47,090 nt of DNA from Streptomyces noursei (GTDB taxonomy: Bacteria > Actinomycetota > Actinomycetes > Streptomycetales > Streptomycetaceae), in assembly GCF_001646665.1 (NCBI RefSeq), contig NZ_LWBU01000002.1:17962-65051 (forward strand), in the 5' to 3' direction. A program made the translations under genes and the position numbers. A model generated the notes under the pieces. The model was not told the DNA's origin, made no database searches, and saw only the letters and a list, made by a program, of their open reading frames with translations. Numbering within the stretch: the first letter of the stretch is position 1; each line of letters begins with the position of its first letter. Below are positions 8,206-16,705 of the stretch, piece after piece.

Positions 8206-10491
8206 GTGCGGGCCATGCTGCGCTGGGCGCACGCCGATCTGCGGACCCACCGGGGCGAGGCGCTGTTCCTCGTCGCCGCCACCGCCGGGATCGTCGCGTC
8301 GCTGCTGCTCGCCAGCGCGCTCTTCGGATACGCCACCAACCCCTGGCAGCGGGTGTTCACCCAGTCCCGGGGCGCCCACGTGTGGATCCACACCGGCCCC
8401 GCCGCCGACACCGGCCGGCTCGCCGCCCTCGACGGCGTCGACGCCGTGTCCGGCCCCTACCGCACCGCCACCACCACCGTCGCCTCGCGCGGCGCCCGCG
8501 CGGGCGTGGAGGTACGCGCCACTGACGGCGGCCCGCCCCCGACCGGCCGCCCGCTGATCACGTCCGGCCGCTGGCTCGACCCGGCCGCGCCCGACGGGGT
8601 CGTCCTCGAAGCGGGACTCGCCCGCGCCCTGTGGGCCGAGCCCGGCGACCGGCTCACCCTCGCGGGCCGCACCCTGACCGTCCTGGGCGTCGCCGAGACC
8701 GCGGAGCGCCGCTACCGGCCCGGGGAACGGCCCGGCACCATCTGGGCCCTGCCCCGGGCCGTGCCCGCGGACCGCACCGCCGGCCAGGTCGTCGGACTGC
8801 GGCTCGCCGACCCCGACGACACCGACTACACGGTCCAGCGCGCGGTCACCACGCTCGGCGCGGGCGCCGTCAGCGACGTCTCCACCTGGCAGCAGGCCCG
8901 TGCCGAGGCGCAGGACGACACCCGGCTGCTCGGCCAGGTCCTCGGCCTCTTCGGCCTCGGCGCGCTCATCGCCGCCGCCCTCGCGGTCTTCGGCGCCATC
9001 GCCACCCGGGTGCGCGGCCACCTCCGGGACATCTCCGTCCTCAAGGCCGTCGGCTTCACGCCCGGCCAGGTGGTACGGATCTTCCTCGTCCAGCACCTGG
9101 CGTTCGCCGTCCTCGGCGCCGCCCTGGCCGCCTCGCTGGTACGGATCCTCGGCGCCCGCCTGCCGGGCCGGCTCGGCGACGCCGTCCAGGTGTGGCAGGG
9201 GCTCCCGGGCCACCTCCCGGCGCTCCTGCTCGTCCCGGCCGGCGCCGTCCTGTTCATCGGCGCGGCGACCTGTCTGGCCGCCTGGCGGGCGGGGCGCGTC
9301 CCCCCGGTGCCGGTGCTGCCCGCCGGCGCGGCCCCGGGCGCCGGACTGTCCGGCGCGGCGCGCGGGGCGCTCGGGCTGCGGGTGCCGCCCGCGCTGGTCC
9401 TCGGCTGGCACCGGGCCTTCGGGCGCGGGCGGCGCGCCCCGGCCACCATCGTGCGCCTCGCCCTGCCCCTGCTGCTGATCACCGTGGCGCTCGGCGCGTG
9501 GACGACCATCGAGCGGTTCGACAGCCGCCCCGAGCAGGTCGGCCTCGCCGCCGCGCTCACCGCCCGACCCGACGGCACCCTCACCGACGCCGGCGCCGCC
9601 GCGCTGCTCCGCGCCAACCGGCAGGTCACCGCCGCCCACCCGGGCCTGGAGGTCGCGGCCCTGGTGCCCGGCCAGACCGGCACCATCGCGCTGCGCGGCG
9701 TCGGCACCCGCGAGCGGCCCTACCCGTACTCCATCGCCGAGGGCCGCCCCGCCCACGGGCCCGACGAGGCCGTCGCGGGGCAGGGCCTGCTCGACCTGCT
9801 CGACGCCCGCGTCGGCGACTGGGTGCGGCTGACCGTGGCCGGCCACCCGCAGGTGCTGCACATCGTCGGCCGGAGCATCGAACCGGAGAACGGCGGCCGG
9901 GTCGTCTCCACCTCGCTCGACACCCTCCGCGAGAACGACCCCGGGCTGCGCCCGAGCCTCTACCGGCTCCAGCTGCGCCCCGGCGCGGACCCCCGCGCGG
10001 TGAGCGCAGACCTCGCCGAGGCCTCCTCCGGGCGGCTGGACGTCCGTGAGGTCACCAGCCCCGCCGACCGCCTCTCCGCGCTGCGCGGTGTCGTCGCCGG
10101 ACTGATCGCCGTCCTCGCCCTCATCGGCCTCACCGAACTGTCCACCGCCATCGGCGGCACCATCCGCGACGGCGAACGCGACCTGCTCGCCTGGAAGGCG
10201 ATCGGCCTGACACCGCGCCAGATCACCACCGTCACGCTCACCGCGGTCGGCTGCACCGCCCTGGCCGCCGCGCTCCTCGGCACGGCCCTCGGTGTCCCGT
10301 TCGCCCACTGGCTGATCGACCACGAGGCCCACGCCACCGGCATCGGCGCGGGCATCGCCCACGCCCCGCCCCCGCTCCAGCTGCTGGCCCTCGCCGCCGC
10401 GGCCGTCGCCGGTGCGGTCGCCCTCGCCGCCCTCCCGGCCGCCCGCGCCACCCGCCACCGCCTCGCGGACACCCTCAGCGCGGTGGCCTGA
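8206..10491 (+). CDS. FtsX-like ABC permease, two-domain
   Basis: A 761-aa membrane protein with the duplicated FtsX layout: a first TM near 20-40, a large external domain, three TMs (about 245-365), an internal TM near 410-430, a second external domain and a last group of three TMs (about 625-755). The two FtsX domains show the same motif: LRDISVLKAVGFTPGQV in the first and ERDLLAWKAIGLTPRQI in the second. The GTG at 8206 follows the ATPase stop by 6 nt; a GAGGGA lies about 12 nt upstream. The substrate is unknown; such PadR-linked modules often handle antimicrobial peptides, lipids or membrane stress (inference). Confidence 0.92.
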   Translation: MRAMLRWAHADLRTHRGEALFLVAATAGIVASLLLASALFGYATNPWQRVFTQSRGAHVWIHTGPAADTGRLAALDGVDAVSGPYRTATTTVASRGARAGVEVRATDGGPPPTGRPLITSGRWLDPAAPDGVVLEAGLARALWAEPGDRLTLAGRTLTVLGVAETAERRYRPGERPGTIWALPRAVPADRTAGQVVGLRLADPDDTDYTVQRAVTTLGAGAVSDVSTWQQARAEAQDDTRLLGQVLGLFGLGALIAAALAVFGAIATRVRGHLRDISVLKAVGFTPGQVVRIFLVQHLAFAVLGAALAASLVRILGARLPGRLGDAVQVWQGLPGHLPALLLVPAGAVLFIGAATCLAAWRAGRVPPVPVLPAGAAPGAGLSGAARGALGLRVPPALVLGWHRAFGRGRRAPATIVRLALPLLLITVALGAWTTIERFDSRPEQVGLAAALTARPDGTLTDAGAAALLRANRQVTAAHPGLEVAALVPGQTGTIALRGVGTRERPYPYSIAEGRPAHGPDEAVAGQGLLDLLDARVGDWVRLTVAGHPQVLHIVGRSIEPENGGRVVSTSLDTLRENDPGLRPSLYRLQLRPGADPRAVSADLAEASSGRLDVREVTSPADRLSALRGVVAGLIAVLALIGLTELSTAIGGTIRDGERDLLAWKAIGLTPRQITTVTLTAVGCTALAAALLGTALGVPFAHWLIDHEAHATGIGAGIAHAPPPLQLLALAAAAVAGAVALAALPAARATRHRLADTLSAVA

Positions 10492-10513
10492 CCGGCGACC
10501 CGCTCCGGCCGTC

Positions 10514-10592
10514 CCCGCCGGCGCGTCCGACCGGCGGGCCCACCGGGCGCACCCGCCCGGCCGCCCGCGCGGCGCGGTAGCCGCGCGGGCGG
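10514..10592. terminator. Double hairpin between convergent permease and lipase genes
   Basis: Two perfect inverted repeats lie in the 109-bp gap: CCCGCCGG/CCGGCGGG (10514-10521 with 10531-10538) and a stronger 13-bp stem at 10561-10573 with 10580-10592 around a GCGGTA loop. They sit between convergent stops (10491 and 10601), so they likely serve as bidirectional terminators. There is no U-tract, as is common in Streptomyces. Confidence 0.75.
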
Positions 10593-10600
10593 GGAGGGCG

Positions 10601-11287
10601 TCAGCCGTTGACGAAGTCGCGGACCTGTCCGTACACCACCGGGTCGGAGCCCAGGGCGCTGTGGCCGAGGCAGGCGGTGCGGGTGTTGGCCGCGCCGGTC
10701 AGGGCGACGGTGCTGTCCGGGTTGATGAAGGTGTCGCAGGGCGACCACCACGTGGCGTGGCGGGTGCCCTCGGGGGTCTCGTCGCCGGAGTTGAGCGCGG
10801 TGAGGAAGGCCGAGCCGATCCGCATCTCCGTGCACGAGGTGTCGTAGCAGGCTTCGGCGGCGTCGGTGCCGTGGTTGGGGCCGCCCAGGGAGACCCAGGC
10901 GTCGGTCCTCCCGCTGCCGCCGAGGGTCTTGGTGTAGTGGCGGCTGGACAGGCCGCCCATGGAGTGGGTGACGATGTCGACCCGGGCGGCGCCGGTCTCC
11001 GCGAGGAGCCGGTCGACCTCCGCGGCGACTCCCTGTGCCGTGGTGGCATTGGACTGGCGCCAGTCGTAACTCCACTGGCGCAGGTGCGTCGACGGCCAGC
11101 CGTCGGCGCGGAATCTGTCGGCCATGGTGTTCCAGTACGAGCCGTTGGAACTGTATCCGTGGACGAAAAGGATGGGATTACTGCCCGGACGGAATGCGGA
11201 CGCCTGGGTGGCGGCGTCTGCCGGGGCGGTGGTGACCGGCCCGAGCAGGGCGCTCACCATGGCGACGACGAGCAGGTGCTTTCTCAT
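10601..11287 (-). CDS. Secreted triacylglycerol lipase (alpha/beta hydrolase)
   Basis: A 228-aa exported lipase/esterase like the small LipA-type enzymes. A Sec signal peptide runs to about residue 25 (PADA before ATQ). ILFVHGYSSNGSYW carries the HG oxyanion motif, THSMGG at 108-112 holds the nucleophile Ser109, and LGHSAL supplies the catalytic His209; Asp185 or Asp191 is the likely acid. Four cysteines (147, 152, 184, 206) suggest two disulfides, fitting an extracellular protein. It is transcribed alone, converging with the permease gene and preceded by its own candidate promoter. Hydrolysis of lipid esters outside the cell is the expected role; chain-length preference is unknown. Confidence 0.9.
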   Translation of the reverse strand: MRKHLLVVAMVSALLGPVTTAPADAATQASAFRPGSNPILFVHGYSSNGSYWNTMADRFRADGWPSTHLRQWSYDWRQSNATTAQGVAAEVDRLLAETGAARVDIVTHSMGGLSSRHYTKTLGGSGRTDAWVSLGGPNHGTDAAEACYDTSCTEMRIGSAFLTALNSGDETPEGTRHATWWSPCDTFINPDSTVALTGAANTRTACLGHSALGSDPVVYGQVRDFVNG

Positions 11288-11328
11288 GACCTACCTCGGT
11301 GAAGGGGCGCGTGGGGGGCGCGAGAGGA

Positions 11329-11358
11329 GGTTACTGACGGGTAGACGGGGGAAGTCAA
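11329..11358 (-). promoter_or_regulatory. Candidate lipase promoter
   Basis: On the minus strand TTGACT (11353-11358) and TAACCT (11329-11334) are 18 bp apart, about 40 bp upstream of the lipase ATG. This matches a vegetative sigma factor promoter. The stretch further upstream (11360-11450) is unusually A/T-rich for this genome, with several AATTC/GAATTC-like pieces, and may hold activator sites. Confidence 0.45.
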
Positions 11359-11467
11359 TGCCCGTGCACACGAAAGTGCCGAATCGTTGCGCCATCAATT
11401 CCGCTCCATTCCGTAGCGTTATTCGGAGCCGAAAGGAATTCACTCCGCCGTGCCCCGGCAGCAGAAA

Positions 11468-11497
11468 GGCGCCGGCCCCCCGCGGGGGACCGGCGCC
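11468..11497 (-). terminator. Terminator of the glutathione peroxidase gene
   Basis: A 13-pair stem with one mismatch (GGCGCCGG plus C-run, mirrored by G-run plus CCGGCGCC) lies 19 bp past the peroxidase stop. On the minus strand it is followed by CCTTTCT, a partial U-tract, so it is a fair intrinsic terminator. Confidence 0.7.
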
Positions 11498-11515
11498 GAC
11501 GGCGGGCGGTACGCG

Positions 11516-12001
11516 TCAGGCGGGCAGCCGCGCCTCGATCGCCGCGACCAGCTCGGCCGCCTCCGGCTCCGTCCCCGGGCGGAAGCGGGTGACCCCGCCA
11601 CCGGGGGCGATCAGGAACTTCTCGAAGTTCCACTGGACGTCCCCGGACTCGCCGTCCACGTCCTCGGTCCTCGTCAGCTCCACGTACAGCGGGTGCCGGT
11701 CAGGGCCGTTGACGTCCGTCTTCTCCAGCATCGGGAACGTCACGCCGTACGTGGCCGAGCAGAACGTGCCGATCTCCTCGGCCGTGCCCGGCTCCTGGCC
11801 GCCGAACTGGTTGCACGGCACTCCGAGCACGGTGAAGCCCCGGTCGCCGTACGTCTTCTGGAGCCGCTCCAGCCCCTCGTACTGCGGCGTGAGCCCGCAC
11901 TTCGAGGCGACGTTGACCACCAGGACGACCTTGTCCCCGTACGCGGCCAGGGTCGTCGGGTCACCGGACAGGGTGCGCAGCGGGATGTCGTACAGGGACA
12001 T
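11516..12001 (-). CDS. Glutathione peroxidase family protein
   Basis: A 161-aa thiol peroxidase of the GPx fold. Peroxidatic Cys35 lies in NVASKCGLTPQY, and the partner residues Gln69 (NQFGGQEPG), Trp124 and Asn125 (VQWNFEKF) are present; a second Cys81 in FCSATYGVTFPM is common in bacterial members. Bacterial Cys-type GPx usually reduce hydroperoxides with thioredoxin rather than glutathione, and actinomycetes lack glutathione, so the name is historical. The ATG at 12001 has GAGGAGGAG upstream; the longer open frame to 12058 has no such site. It is divergent from the small zinc-finger gene and has its own terminator. Confidence 0.94.
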   Translation of the reverse strand: MSLYDIPLRTLSGDPTTLAAYGDKVVLVVNVASKCGLTPQYEGLERLQKTYGDRGFTVLGVPCNQFGGQEPGTAEEIGTFCSATYGVTFPMLEKTDVNGPDRHPLYVELTRTEDVDGESGDVQWNFEKFLIAPGGGVTRFRPGTEPEAAELVAAIEARLPA

Positions 12002-12074
12002 GCGGGAACTCCTCCTCGAAGGGCGCGGCCGACGGCCACTGACAACAGGGTCGATCAAAACATGCTCCGCCTGG

Positions 12075-12090
12075 TAGACAGGCGGGTGTG
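12075..12090 (+). promoter_or_regulatory. Candidate leaderless promoter of the DUF6011-like gene
   Basis: TAGACA (12075-12080) lies 7 bp before the GTG at 12088, so transcription would begin at or next to the start codon. No Shine-Dalgarno precedes that GTG, which supports leaderless translation. The -35 is weak. Confidence 0.4.
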
Positions 12091-12297
12091 CACCAGGAAC
12101 AGCCTCCGCTGGAGACCGAACCCGTCGCCGCCGGCCCGCGACCGGTGCGGTGCCGGCTGTGCGGGCGGCCGCTGACCGGCGCCGCCTCCCGGCGCAGCGG
12201 CCTGGGGCCCGCCTGCGACGCCAAGCTCCACCCGGCCGGTCCCGACATCAGGACGCGGCGCCACGAGGTGGAGCAGGACGCGCTGCCGGGCCTCTAG
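12088..12297 (+). CDS. Small zinc-finger-like protein (DUF6011-type)
   Basis: A 69-aa protein with the core VRCRLCGRPLTGAASRRSGL followed by GPACDAKL. The pattern C-x2-C-G-R-P-L ... GLGP-x-C is the short treble-clef-like motif shared by many actinobacterial small proteins (I recall DUF6011). The three visible cysteines plus a nearby His could bind zinc. Codon third positions are strongly G/C, supporting real coding. It is divergent from the peroxidase and converges with the thioesterase. Its function is unknown. Confidence 0.75.
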   Translation: MHQEQPPLETEPVAAGPRPVRCRLCGRPLTGAASRRSGLGPACDAKLHPAGPDIRTRRHEVEQDALPGL

Positions 12298-12324
12298 GCC
12301 GGGCGCACCGGCGCGCACCGGGCC

Positions 12325-13191
12325 TCAGAGACGGCGGAACAGGCCCTCCTGCACCACCGACACCAGCAGCCGACCCTCACGGTCGTAGATCCGGCCGCGC
12401 GCCAGTCCCCGGCCGCCCGTCGCGATCGGGGACTCCTGGTCGTACAGGAACCACTCGTCGGTGCGGAACGGCCGGTGGAACCACATCGCGTGGTCCAGCG
12501 ACGCCATGTCGAACCCGCGCGGGCCCCACAGCGGCTCGACCGGGATGCGGACCGCGTCGAGCAGGGTCATGTCGGAGGCGTACGTCAGCGCGCAGGTGTG
12601 CACCAGCGGGTCGTCGCCCAGCGGGCCGACCGCGCGCATCCACACCGCGCTGCGCGGGTCCGCCTCCTTGACCTCCTCGGCCGTCCAGCGCAGCCGGTCG
12701 ACGTAGCGGATGTCGAACGGCTGGCGCCGCGCCATCCGCTCCAGCGCCTCCGGGAGCGCGCCCAGGTGCTCGCGGATCTCGTCGGTCACCGACGGCAGGT
12801 CCTCCGGCGGCGGGAAGTCCAGGCGCGGCGGCAGCTGGTGCTCGAAGCCCGCCTCCTCCGGCTGGTGGAAGGACGCCGTGAGGTTGAAGATCGTCTTCCC
12901 GCGCTGGATCGCGGTCACCCTGCGGGTGGTGAACGACCGCCCGTCCCGCACCCGCTCCACCTGGTACACGATCGGCAGGCCGGGGATCCCGGGCCGGAGG
13001 AAGTACGCGTGCAGCGAGTGGACCGGGCGGTCGCCCCCGGTGGTGCGGCCGGCGGCCACCAGCGCCTGGCCGGCGACCTGCCCGCCGAAGACCCGTTGCA
13101 GGGACTCCTCGGGGCTGGCGCCGCGGAAGATGTCGACCTCGATCTGCTCCAGGTCGAGCAGGTCGACGAGTCTCTCGGCGGGGTTGGTCAT
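12325..13191 (-). CDS. tesB: Acyl-CoA thioesterase II
   Basis: A 288-aa double hot-dog thioesterase, the usual TesB length. The N-terminal domain has RVFGGQVAGQALVAAGRT and VHSLHAYFLRPG; the C-terminal domain has SLDHAMWFHRPFR (catalytic Asp), ESPIATGGRGLARG (Ser/Thr) and VSVVQEGLFR (Gln), the TesB triad. It cleaves acyl-CoA to free fatty acid and CoA in the cytoplasm. It lies 16 nt downstream of the helicase gene on the same strand and may be cotranscribed with it. The GGAA just before the start is a weak ribosome binding site. Confidence 0.95.
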   Translation of the reverse strand: MTNPAERLVDLLDLEQIEVDIFRGASPEESLQRVFGGQVAGQALVAAGRTTGGDRPVHSLHAYFLRPGIPGLPIVYQVERVRDGRSFTTRRVTAIQRGKTIFNLTASFHQPEEAGFEHQLPPRLDFPPPEDLPSVTDEIREHLGALPEALERMARRQPFDIRYVDRLRWTAEEVKEADPRSAVWMRAVGPLGDDPLVHTCALTYASDMTLLDAVRIPVEPLWGPRGFDMASLDHAMWFHRPFRTDEWFLYDQESPIATGGRGLARGRIYDREGRLLVSVVQEGLFRRL

Positions 13192-13207
13192 CCACGTTCC
13201 TTTCTGA

Positions 13208-15721
13208 TCAGAGCTGGCCGACGTCGGTGACGCGGACGATCGCGCGGCCCTCCTCGTCCGAGGCCGCCAGGTCCACCTCCGCGCTGATGCCCCAGTCGTG
13301 GTCGCCGTTCGGGTCGGCGAAGGTCTGCCGGACGCGCCACAGGCCGTGCTCCGGCTCCTCCTCGATGGCCAGGAGCTTCGGACCGCGCGCGTCCGGGCCG
13401 GTGCCGAGGTCGTCGTACTCGTCCCAGTAGGCGTCCATCGCCTCCGCCCACCGCTCCTCGTCCCAGCCGGACTCCGCGTCCATCTCGCCGAGCTCCGCCA
13501 GCTGGTCCAGCGCGGCCAGCTCGACCCGGCGGAACATCGCGTTGCGCACCAGCACCCGGAAGGCGCGGGCGTTGGCGGTGACCGGCTTGACCTGGTCGGC
13601 CTTCTCCTGGGCCTCCTCGGCCGTCTCGACCTCGGGGTTGGCCAGCTGCTCCCACTCGTCCAGCAGCGAGGAGTCGACCTGCCGCACCATCTCGCCGAGC
13701 CAGGCGATCAGGTCCGACAGGTCCTCGGTCTTGAGGTCGTCGGGGATGGTGTGGTCCAGCGCCTTGTAGGCGGACGCCAGGTACCGCAGCACGATGCCCT
13801 CGGTACGCGCCAGCTCGTAGAAGGACGTGAACTCCGTGAAGGTCAGGGCCCGCTCGTACATGTCCCGGATGACGGACTTCGGCGAGACGGGGTGGTCGCC
13901 GACCCACGGGTGCGACTTCTTGTAGGTGTTGTACCCGTGCCACAGCAGCTCTTCGAGCGGCTTGGGGTACGAGATGTCCTGGAGCCGTTCCATCCGCTCC
14001 TCGTACTCGACCCCGTCCGCCTTCATCGCGCCGACCGCCTCGCCGCGCGCCTTGTTCTGCTGGGCGGCGAGGATCTGCCGCGGGTCGTCCAGCGTGGACT
14101 CGACGACCGACACCATGTCCAGGGCGTACGAGGGGGACTCCGGGTCCAGCAGGTCGAACGCGGCGAGCGCGAACGTCGACAGCGGCTGGTTGAGCGCGAA
14201 GTCCTGCTGGAGGTCCACGGTGAGCCGGATCGTGCGGCCCTCGGCGTCGGGCTCGTCGAGCTGCTCGACCACCCCGCCGTCCAGCAGCGAGCGGTAGATC
14301 GCGATGGCCCGCCGGATGTGCCGCAGCTGGTTCCTGCGCGGCTCGTGGTTGTCCTCCAGCAGCCGCCGCATCGCCTCGAAGGCGTCGCCGGGCCGGGCGA
14401 TCACCGACAGCAGCATGGTGTGGGTGACGCGGAAGCGGGAGGTCAGCGGCTCCGGATCGGCGGCGATCAGCTTCTCGAAGGTGTTCTCGGTCCAGCCGAC
14501 GAAACCCTCCGGCGCCTTCTTCCGCACCACCTTGCGGCGCTTCTTCGGGTCGTCGCCGGCCTTCGCGAGCGCCTTCTCGTTCTCGATGACGTGCTCGGGC
14601 GCCTGCGCGACCACGAGCCCGGCCGTGTCGAAGCCGGCGCGCCCCGCGCGGCCCGCGATCTGGTGGAACTCACGGGCGCGCAGCGTCCGCACCCGGCTGC
14701 CGTCGTACTTGGTGAGCGCGGTGAACAGCACCGTGCGGATCGGGACGTTGACGCCGACGCCGAGGGTGTCCGTCCCGCAGATGACCTTCAGCAGACCCGC
14801 CTGGGCCAGCTTCTCGACCAGCCGCCGGTACTTGGGCAGCATGCCCGCGTGGTGCACACCGATGCCGTGCCGCACGTACCGCGAGAGGTTCTTGCCGAAC
14901 GTGGTGGTGAAGCGGAAGTTGCCGATCAGCTCGGCGATCCTGTCCTTCTCCTCGCGCGAGCACATGTTGATGCTCATCAGCGACTGCGCCCGCTCCACCG
15001 CCTGCGCCTGGGTGAAGTGGACGATGTAGACCGGTGCCTGCTTGGTCTCCAGCAGCTCGGTCAGCGTCTCGGTGATGGGGGTCAGCCGGTACTCGTACGA
15101 CAGCGGCACCGGCCGGGTCGCGGAGCGCACCACCGCGGTGGGGCGGCCGGTGCGGCGCGTGAGGTCCTTCTCGAACATCGACACGTCGCCGAGCGTCGCC
15201 GACATCAGGACGAACTGTGCCTGCGGCAGCTCCAGCAGCGGGATCTGCCAGGCCCAGCCGCGGTCCGGCTCGGCGTAGAAGTGGAACTCGTCCATCACGA
15301 CCTGGCCGACGTCCGCGGCCCTGCCGTCCCGCAGCGCGATCGACGCCAGCACCTCCGCCGTGCAGCAGATCACCGGCGCGTCGGCGTTCACGGACGCGTC
15401 GCCGGTGAGCATGCCGACGTTCTCGGTGCCGAACAGCTTGCACAGGTCGAAGAACTTCTCCGACACCAGCGCCTTGATCGGCGCGGTGTAGAAGGTCACC
15501 TGGTCGCGTGCGAGCGCGGAGAAGTGCGCACCGGCCGCGACGAGCGACTTCCCGGACCCGGTGGGCGTGGAGAGGATCACGTTGGCCCCCGAGACCACCT
15601 CGATCAGCGCCTCCTCCTGGGCCGGGTACAGGGTGATGCCCCGCTCCTCGGCCCATGACGAGAAGGCCTCGAAGAGGGCATCGGGGTCGGCGTCCGGCGG
15701 CAGCTGATCGATAAGGGTCAC
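13208..15721 (-). CDS. DEAD/DEAH-box RNA helicase, Ski2-like with DUF3516 C-terminus
   Basis: An 837-aa superfamily 2 helicase. Motif I is TPTGSGKSL (Lys58), motif Ia TAPIKALVSEKF, motif II DEFH (144-147), motif III SATLGD (about 174), motif VI QIAGRAGRAGFD (about 350). The C-terminal half (about 400 onward) is the helical region I associate with DUF3516, specific to actinobacterial members. It probably acts on structured RNA or RNA decay. I chose the GTG at 15721 (VTLIDQLPPDADPD); the open frame extends to 15982 but that part is Arg/Pro-rich shadow sequence overlapping the divergent gene. A G-run or a leaderless promoter may set this start. Confidence 0.92.
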   Translation of the reverse strand: MTLIDQLPPDADPDALFEAFSSWAEERGITLYPAQEEALIEVVSGANVILSTPTGSGKSLVAAGAHFSALARDQVTFYTAPIKALVSEKFFDLCKLFGTENVGMLTGDASVNADAPVICCTAEVLASIALRDGRAADVGQVVMDEFHFYAEPDRGWAWQIPLLELPQAQFVLMSATLGDVSMFEKDLTRRTGRPTAVVRSATRPVPLSYEYRLTPITETLTELLETKQAPVYIVHFTQAQAVERAQSLMSINMCSREEKDRIAELIGNFRFTTTFGKNLSRYVRHGIGVHHAGMLPKYRRLVEKLAQAGLLKVICGTDTLGVGVNVPIRTVLFTALTKYDGSRVRTLRAREFHQIAGRAGRAGFDTAGLVVAQAPEHVIENEKALAKAGDDPKKRRKVVRKKAPEGFVGWTENTFEKLIAADPEPLTSRFRVTHTMLLSVIARPGDAFEAMRRLLEDNHEPRRNQLRHIRRAIAIYRSLLDGGVVEQLDEPDAEGRTIRLTVDLQQDFALNQPLSTFALAAFDLLDPESPSYALDMVSVVESTLDDPRQILAAQQNKARGEAVGAMKADGVEYEERMERLQDISYPKPLEELLWHGYNTYKKSHPWVGDHPVSPKSVIRDMYERALTFTEFTSFYELARTEGIVLRYLASAYKALDHTIPDDLKTEDLSDLIAWLGEMVRQVDSSLLDEWEQLANPEVETAEEAQEKADQVKPVTANARAFRVLVRNAMFRRVELAALDQLAELGEMDAESGWDEERWAEAMDAYWDEYDDLGTGPDARGPKLLAIEEEPEHGLWRVRQTFADPNGDHDWGISAEVDLAASDEEGRAIVRVTDVGQL

Positions 15722-15727
15722 GCCCCC

Positions 15728-15758
15728 ATCTTGCCTGGCTCGCGTCCGGAAGCGGCAA
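15728..15758 (-). promoter_or_regulatory. Candidate helicase promoter (possibly leaderless)
   Basis: On the minus strand TTGCCG (15753-15758) and CAAGAT (15728-15733) are 19 bp apart, and the -10 ends 6 bp before the GTG at 15721. That spacing would give a transcript starting at or close to the start codon. Confidence 0.3.
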
Positions 15759-15843
15759 CCGGCCGTCCGGATGAAGATCACGAACGGTAGGCTGTCCCGT
15801 CGATCGCGGTGCAGGACAAGAGCAAACGGGGCGGGGAACGCAC

Positions 15844-16635
15844 ATGATGGGACCGGCGCACTCTCTCTCCGGGGCGGCCGCGTGGCTGGGGGTGGGGGCC
15901 GCGACCGCGGCGGCGGGGCATCCGATGCCGTGGCCGGTGCTCGTCGTCGGCGCCCTGATCTGCGCCGGAGCGGCGCTCGCACCCGACCTCGACCACAAGT
16001 CGGCGACCATCTCGCGCGCCTTCGGCCCCGTCTCGAAGACCCTCTGCGAGATCGTCGACAAGCTCTCGTACGCCGTCTACAAGGCGACGAAGACGCGGGC
16101 CGACGCCCGCCGCAGCGGCGGTCACCGCACGCTCACGCACACCTGGGTGTGGGCCGTGCTGTGCGGCGCGGGGGCGTCCGCGCTCGCGATCACCGGGGGC
16201 CGGTGGGCGGTGCTGGGCATCCTCTTCGTCCACCTGGTGCTGGCGGTGGAGGGTCTGCTGTGGCGGGCGGCCCGGATGTCCAGCGACGTCCTGGTGTGGC
16301 TGCTGGGCGCCACCAGCGCGTGGATCCTCGCGGGCGTCCTGGACAAGCCCGGCAACGGCGCGGACTGGCTGTTCACCGCGCCGGGGCAGGAGTACCTGTG
16401 GCTCGGGCTGCCGATCGTGCTGGGGGCGCTCGTCCACGACATCGGTGACGCCCTGACCGTCTCCGGCTGCCCGGTCCTGTGGCCGATCCCCGTCGCCGGC
16501 AAGCGCTGGTACCCGGTGGGGCCCCCGAAGGGGATGCGCTTCCGCGCGGGCAGCTGGGTGGAGCTCAAGGTGCTGATGCCGGCCTTCATGCTGCTGGGCG
16601 GCGTGGGCGGGGCGGCCGCGCTCAACTTCATCTGA
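15844..16635 (+). CDS. YdjM-like membrane-bound metal-dependent hydrolase
   Basis: A 263-aa multi-spanning protein. The conserved YdjM (LexA-regulated inner membrane protein) motifs are present: an early His (PAHS, His6), [10 protein letters not shown] with Asp48, Asp50 and His51, and GGHRTLTHT with His94 and His99, a set fit to bind a metal. Four or five hydrophobic helices follow (about 12-47, 102-150, 155-172, 200-220, 240-262). A GGGGAA precedes the ATG at 15844; a second ATG follows directly. The substrate is unknown. It is divergent from the helicase and ends at a hairpin before the oxidase gene. Confidence 0.88.
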   Translation: MMGPAHSLSGAAAWLGVGAATAAAGHPMPWPVLVVGALICAGAALAPDLDHKSATISRAFGPVSKTLCEIVDKLSYAVYKATKTRADARRSGGHRTLTHTWVWAVLCGAGASALAITGGRWAVLGILFVHLVLAVEGLLWRAARMSSDVLVWLLGATSAWILAGVLDKPGNGADWLFTAPGQEYLWLGLPIVLGALVHDIGDALTVSGCPVLWPIPVAGKRWYPVGPPKGMRFRAGSWVELKVLMPAFMLLGGVGGAAALNFI

Positions 16636-16676
16636 TCCCTCTCGTTCGGGTGAACCGGGAGGCGAAGCCCCTCCGC

Positions 16677-16702
16677 GGAAGCGGAAGATCCGCTTTCTTC
16701 TG
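16677..16702 (+). terminator. Terminator after the YdjM-like gene
   Basis: GGAAGCGGA-AGA-TCCGCTTTC forms a 9-bp stem with one G-U pair, followed by TTCTTCT. It ends only a few bases before the oxidase ATG at 16706, so it may also lie in that gene's leader and attenuate it. Confidence 0.6.
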
Positions 16703-16705
16703 ATC

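Noticed and set aside
15722..15982. N-terminal extension of the helicase to 924 aa
   Set aside because: The added residues are Arg/Pro-rich, overlap the divergent YdjM-like gene and include its promoter; the GTG at 15721 gives the normal family start.
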